DNA of 64,000 nt, taken from the NCBI GenBank assembly GCA_025200525.1, contig CM045767.1, forward strand, positions 123,554,346 to 123,618,345. The letters are read 5' to 3'. The translations under genes were made by a program, and so were the position numbers. Shown here one piece after another: positions 58,755 through 64,000 of the stretch. Below the pieces are notes generated by a model. It ran no database searches. It saw nothing but the letters and a program-made list of their open reading frames with translations, and was not told the origin of the DNA. The first letter of the stretch is position 1. The number at the start of each line of letters is the position of its first letter. The DNA is from Camellia lanceoleosa (Eukaryota > Streptophyta > Magnoliopsida > Ericales > Theaceae).

Positions 58755-59945
58755 CCATCACTACATTACACTTATGAAATGGTAAAATCCATTGTTTGAT
58801 CTTCAGATCCGAAAAGCATTCCCTATAAACATATACAAGCAGGGGGTGAGCAATCACTAGCTCACCAAACAATCTCATATTATAACGTTAGAAGATATGC
58901 GGGTACCAAAATAGTCATACATATACATGAAATCATATATTGTCAAAACCATATGATTCTATTACATAATCTCTTAAATCCAATTTATTTAATTAACCAC
59001 AATCAGTTAACGTAAATAAATAAACATGCTTCAATAGTAACATGGCATCCTTCTCAATTCATTTAATTACCCATTATCAATTGAATCAAATAGTTGAATA
59101 ATTCATAATGACATTTAACAAAGCATCTAATACATTTTATACAGTCTTATGAGATGAATGCATATGCTATGTCATGCTCAAAATATTTTTCTCATCTTTT
59201 GAAAATCTTATGCACAATGCCAATTTGAAAACACATTAATCCAACAATTTCAATAAAATTCCAAGGTGGTAAATACGATTCAGGTAATCCCTAGGCTGGT
59301 GTCTGCAAGTAAGCATATCAAGCACTACCAAATCCCCATTTTATCAGTCTCTCACCGGAAGAGCAATGGTACTTTCTCCGCGCGTGTTTTCGGTCTTTCA
59401 CCCTAGACATTCAGACCAACTTAACCAATATCGAACACACCCCCTATCCGGACTTACCAACGTATTTACCCAAAACAAACCAAAATGATCTTATTTCACA
59501 AAAACAATTCCTTTCTCAAAACAATAGTTTTCAATTGCAATTCAAAATCCATGATAACAATGAAATGGAATGGCAATGCAATATGCAACAATGCATTAGA
59601 AGAGTTCCATTGCAATTCCACACACAATGCTCCATTGTGATCAATTTCCATATCTCTATCAATGTAATAGCTTGATACAATCCCAAGAGATAATATAAAA
59701 ATGTCAATGTTCATGTATTTATCACATGTAAATCAACAACTTCCAACTTTAGTCTTTTCAAAACAATTCAATAACATTCTTTATACACAACAAACTTTCA
59801 AAATTAAACATTTTCTTTTCTTTCCAAGAATCTCATTTAAAGACCAACATGGAAATCCTCTAGCGGTTACCAAAATCAAAACTTTTAAACAATAGGTTCA
59901 TCATTAGCAATAACATATAACACCAAGGTAGGTTCAAGGTTTCAT
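58755..59945 (-). repeat. Probable LTR E, part 2
   Basis: Continues after solo LTR D with GGGGGTGAGCAATCACTAGC, a phrase common in plant LTRs, then AT-rich sequence. The far end was not determined. No coding seen. Confidence 0.35.
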
Positions 59946-59949
59946 CAAT

Positions 59950-60457
59950 TTCTAACTCATATACTTTATAAATGAAAGGTGTAAAACAAAGTATAACGCA
60001 GCGGAACAAAAATTATGGTCATACCTTTTGAGCAGGGTCTGAATTGAAGGATCTCGTGGGTAAATCACGTGCTTCCTGAATCTGATCAACCAACCCAGCA
60101 ATGGAGTGATATTACAATAGTGAATATCACCCACACAAATCACAGTGCAAATGGCTTTGATCGTTGTTTTTGGGAGAGAGTCAGTATACGGGAAAAAGCT
60201 CAAACATACGTTGTTTTTCTCTTAATCACCTATATCCCATATTATCAGATATATAATATGTTTATCTTATTTTTTATCCATATCTGTTATATGAGATAAT
60301 ATATAAGATATATCATCTATCCATATCAATTATATGATAGATATATATATATATCCTGAGTGGTTATCCAAATAGGTTTGAATTTGAATTCAAAACCCAT
60401 TTGGATAAGGTTCAAAAGATTCAAAGGGTCATGCCATATGGGCGCCCATTTCTAACA
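59950..60457 (-). repeat. Ty1/copia-type LTR (5' end at 60457)
   Basis: On the minus strand starts TGTTAGAAATGGGCGCC at 60457, right after the polypurine tract GAGTGGGAGA (60467-60458). It contains AT repeats and CATAATTTTTGTTCCGCTGC near 60000, as in copia LTRs. The left limit is uncertain. The minus ORF at 59952-60203 lies inside it and is not taken as a gene. Confidence 0.6.
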
Positions 60458-60485
60458 TCTCCCACTCGCATATGAGTTGGCATAA

Positions 60486-60840
60486 CACTGCCACATCTCT
60501 ATCTCTATCTCAATCTCCCCCAAAATGAACAATCTCATACTAGCCAATGCACCGTGCGACTGCTGAGAACACCTGCATGTGGGAGCTTTATACTAGAAAC
60601 TCAAAAAGAGCCAGTATAGAGACATCAACCCAAAAAGAACAAAAATAGTGTCTCATATACCCCAAACCCATCTAATTACACCGGTCCAAAAAACATCTCT
60701 AATCCCTCAAAAAGAGCATGTTTGACCCTCTCAATTCTTGCAATATATTCACACTCAATTCGCCTCTCATACAGAGCGATGTGAGTTGCCCGCAGTGAAT
60801 ATACAACGGTGGTGTAATGCTAGATGATCTTCCCTTTGCC
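60486..60840 (-). repeat. Copia leader copy a
   Basis: Nearly identical to 61486-61849 and 62276-62672. It contains CACCGTGCGACTGCTGAGAA and a (TCTCTA)n run. It lies next to the polypurine tract and LTR start at 60457. Its primer-site end is degraded. Confidence 0.75.
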
Positions 60841-61485
60841 CTCATGCCATTTAGTTTAGGATTGACCGCTTTTCCAATGATATCCCTTAAGGCCGAATCA
60901 TACATGACCGCAGGCAACATACCAAAGTAGCATAATATCAACCCCTTACTTTATGACATAGTCAAAAGTCACAAAAGGGTACATAAATGAAAGTCATATC
61001 AATAATGACACGTAAGACTCACACGGTGAGGAAACAGGGATCCATTCTCTCACCTCATTACTCGTTCGCCAAGCACATATAGTATGAATACATGCTACGG
61101 TGGAGTAACTCTTCCAAAAAGAGTGACGTCATACTCGATACACCGTATAGATCTTAGTCTAGTCGCTTTCTAGCGCCTAACCTGAATTCTCTATTTGCTC
61201 GCCTTATAGGCGCCAAATGAGATCTCGCATCTGGCTAATCATAACAGACACAACATGGAAAGTGGGTACTAACATCCATGTTTGGTCCTTAACACGACCT
61301 CATCTTGGTTGTAACCAAGGCGACATGCATAGTTGATAATTTAAACCTCTCTTGGCTCCAAACAAAAATAAACCACTAGTCTCATCCTTGCTCGCTCCCA
61401 AGCACCAAGGGCGATTGCTCATGTGAGTGAGCCAATCTTGCCTGCTAACATCATCATCTACTAATCATTATGACACAAACCATGA
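60841..61485 (-). other. Copia-related non-coding segment between leader copies
   Basis: No clear reading frame on either strand. It is flanked by leader copies a and b, so it is part of the decayed copia region. Confidence 0.4.
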
Positions 61486-61849
61486 CACTGCCACATCTCT
61501 ATCTCTATCTCAATCTCTCCAAAAATGAACAATCTCATACTAGCCAATGCACCGTGCGACTGCTGAGAACACCTGTATGTGGGAGCTCTATACTAGAAAC
61601 TCAAAAAGAGCCAGTATAGAGACATCAACCCAAAAAGAACAGAAATAGTGTCTCATATACCCCAGACCCATCTAATTACACCAGTCCAAAAAACATCTCT
61701 AATCCCTCAAAAAGAGCATGTTTGACCCTCTCAATTCTTGCAATATATTCACACTCAATTCGCCTCTCATACAGAGCGATGTGAGTTGCCAGCAGTGAAT
61801 ATACAACGGTAGTGTAATGCTAGATGATCTTCCCTTTGCTCTGATACCA
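61486..61849 (-). repeat. Copia leader copy b with primer-binding site
   Basis: Same leader as copy a. Its minus-strand 5' end is TGGTATCAGAGC (61849-61838), the classic site for initiator methionine tRNA in Ty1/copia elements. Confidence 0.82.
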
Positions 61850-61933
61850 CTTTTCGGTATCTAGCGAGCCTTATGCCTCAACAATGACTATCCAAATTAC
61901 GCATAACTTTAGAACAGTTTCGCGTCATAATGG

Positions 61934-62025
61934 AAAGTCAACCAAATTATAGAAAGTGGATTAATGTTGCGCAGTTTAAGACAAAGTCTTTGAGGATTAA
62001 CTATTTCTATAATTTGGTTGACTTT
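61934..62025. repeat. 22-bp inverted repeat with inverted centre
   Basis: Arms 61934-61955 and 62004-62025 are perfect reverse complements. The 48 bases between them, with the right arm, are inverted relative to the homologous copy at about 62758-62832. Confidence 0.8.
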
Positions 62026-62029
62026 GGGA

Positions 62030-62252
62030 TGTTAGAAATGGGCGCCCATGTGGCATGACCCTTTGAATCTTTTGAACCTTATCCAAATGGGTTTTGAATT
62101 CAAATTCAAACCTATTTGGATAACCACTCAGGATATATATATATCTATCATATAATTGAATTCCAAATAGGTTTGAATTTGAATTCAAAACTCATTTGGA
62201 TAAGGTTCAAAAGATTCAAAGGGTCATGCCATATGGGCGCCCATTTCTAACA
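62030..62252. repeat. 223-bp palindrome of two copia LTR starts, head to head
   Basis: Begins TGTTAGAAATGGGCGCCCAT and ends with its reverse complement. The right half matches the minus LTR start at 60330-60457; the left half is the same sequence in plus orientation. Confidence 0.85.
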
Positions 62253-62275
62253 TCTCTCACTCGCACATGAGTTGG

Positions 62276-62672
62276 CATGACACTACCACATCTCTATCTC
62301 TATCTCTATCTCAATCTCCCCAAAAATGAACAATCTCATACTAGCCAATGCATCGTGCGACTGCTGAGAACACCTGCATGTGGGAGCTCTATACTAGAAA
62401 CTCAAAAAGAGCCAGTATAGAGATATCAACCCAAAAAGAACAGAAATAGTGTCTCATATACCCCAGACCCATCTAATTACACCGGTCCAAAAAACATCTC
62501 TAATCCCTCAAAAAGAGCATATTTGACCCTCTCAATTCTTGCAATATATTCACACTCAATCTGCCTCTTATAGAAGCGTGTGAGTGGGTCATATAGAAGC
62601 GATGTGAGTCTTTGGGCGATGAATATACGGTGGTGTGTAATGCTAGATGATATTCCCTTTGTTCTGATACCA
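62276..62672 (-). repeat. Copia leader copy c with primer-binding site
   Basis: Third leader copy; the primer site TGGTATCAGAAC (62672-62661) has one change from the tRNA-Met site. A polypurine tract lies between it and the LTR start at 62252. The 62580-62640 part is rearranged. Confidence 0.78.
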
Positions 62673-63429
62673 CTTTTCGGTATCTAGCGAGCCTTATGCC
62701 TCAACAATGACTATCCAAATTACGCATAACTTTAGAACAGTTTCGCGTTATAATGGAAAGTCAACCAAATTATAGAAATGGTTAATCCTCAAAGACTTTG
62801 TCTTAAACTGCGCAACATTAATCCACTTTCTAAAAATAGGGGACTAGAGCCTTTGGCATTATCCTAGGCTCTTTATCTTCTTGCAGAGCATGTCAATCAC
62901 CTAGTGATGACGTAGAAAAAATTTTCACATTCGCTACCACGCAACTAAGAATGTAGAGTATTCTTCTCTAATGGAGTAATCCATTAGTAGGCACATCGCT
63001 TCCACTGTCCCTAGGATATTAGAAATTTCTTTCCATTCTTAACTAGGCTACATAGAGCGCTATGCTTAGAATTATCTATCTTATAAAGTTTCAAAACTCT
63101 ATTCACGTCACCTTTACTAAGAAGACTTTATGTGACTTAGTTACACTACCACAAAGCTGCTTACCTATATGCACATGACCCGGAGGGTTTACATGACTGC
63201 ATACAATAATGCATCACACGACCCTATGTGTTCACAAGACAACATACAATAATGCGCTATAGAACCCTAGGTCTTAACTTCGCAATCTTATGAGAAGTAA
63301 AATAAAGATAAGCTGCTTAACGGTTACAGATCGGCCATAGATGGCTCTCCGCTAACCCATTACTCAAATGGAGTGTAAAATCTGATATGGAGGGCACTTA
63401 GTTAGGGATATAGGCAACAAACTAGTGCA
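62673..63429 (-). other. Copia region between leader and integrase relic
   Basis: 62673-62832 repeats 61850-61960. The rest has no readable frame; a phrase with CATACAATAATGC occurs twice (63200-63255). Probably heavily decayed pol. Confidence 0.4.
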
Positions 63430-63960
63430 ATTCCCAATTGGGAAACATTTTGCGCCATTATCCACCTAACATTAACAATATTTAATTCCTTATCTCTACT
63501 ACACCATTGTGTTGTTGAGTACTAGGAATAATCAATTTTCTAAGCATCAATTTCTCTGCACAGAGCTTTCTAAAAAAAACTCAAATAGATACTCGCCACC
63601 TTGGTCAAAACTAAAAGCACAAAAGCTCTTATCTAATTGATCTCAACCTCATATGTGCAATGTCAAAAATCATCTCAAAACTTTTGACTTATGGAGATCA
63701 AATAGTCTTGATTCAGATGTGTATCGTAATCTATAAATGTGTCGAGATTGAGGCTTAGCTATCATACCCTTACACATATCTAGTCACAAATATCACAGTG
63801 GACTAAATGCGCCAAAACAAATGACCTTCTACGGCTTTCCTACTTACTTGTGCGCACCCATTGCGAACAAAGTTACACATTCATAAGAGAGTAGGATGTC
63901 ACAAGCGAGTAGGCCCTAGAGGGCCTACTCAAAACATCCATGCATCTTCTCATTAATGTG
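63430..63960 (-). pseudogene. Ty1/copia integrase relic
   Basis: On the minus strand FSFDQGGEYLFEF (about 63610-63570) corresponds to the integrase DRGGEY region, and PSTQQHNGVVE (about 63527-63494) to the P-T-Q-N-G-V-x-E block with the catalytic Glu. Both are followed by stops; frames change between them. It is a short decayed piece; the element's upstream part lies beyond the right edge. Confidence 0.65.
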
Positions 63961-64000
63961 ATTAAGTATAATAAGCCACTGGTTCATGACCAATGTCATA

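Noticed and set aside
59952..60203. 83-codon minus-strand ORF
   Set aside because: It lies within the copia LTR and reads through leader-like sequence; no recognisable protein.

Overview
This window is transposon-packed nuclear DNA from a flowering plant, most likely a eudicot. The evidence is kilobase-long LTRs of Ty3/gypsy elements, a plant Mutator-like transposase relic, small foldback elements, a Ty1/copia relic with an initiator-Met tRNA primer site, AT-rich spacers and no bacterial-style operons. I see no intact host gene. Every recognisable coding stretch belongs to a transposon or to a gene carried by one, and nearly all are broken.

Layout. (1) Bases 1-31114 are one old Ty3/gypsy element of the Tat/Ogre type (G1, plus strand). 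Its 5' LTR runs off the left edge. The body has a primer-binding site, gag, protease, reverse transcriptase, two RNase H domains and integrase. Behind integrase lie two spliced genes on the opposite strand, a DUF7745-like gene and a plant-mobile-domain gene, then a tandem-repeat array and the 3' LTR. Three solo LTRs sit inside G1: A (4973-7569, in gag), B (8943-12291, in protease) and C (26492-29968, in the 3' LTR), each with a recognisable 5-bp target duplication. (2) 31115-31826 plus 48586-49807 is one LTR (L0) of a different family, split by a second, deleted Tat element, G2 (31827-48585). G2 lost the end of its 5' LTR, its primer site and nearly all of pol, but keeps gag pieces, a remnant of the antisense DUF7745-like gene and large 81-bp and 112-bp tandem arrays. 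(3) 49808-52000 holds a decayed Mutator-like transposase on the minus strand. (4) 52000-56180 is AT-rich spacer with foldback/MITE elements and tandem repeats. (5) 56181-59945 appears to be a minus-strand LTR cut by solo LTR D (56436-58749, perfect duplication). (6) 59950-64000 is a scrambled minus-strand Ty1/copia region with repeated leader copies, a 223-bp palindrome and an integrase relic.

How the parts relate. G1, G2, B and C share LTR ends and several conserved non-coding signals: a stem-loop whose pairing is kept by compensating changes, a splice-donor-like site after the TATA box, GGCC-rich clusters upstream of promoters, and a 45-base motif bracketing the 3' region. The antisense gene pair behind integrase is the most unusual coding content. 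In G1 the nonsense codons are mostly transitions, as expected from decay of methylated DNA.
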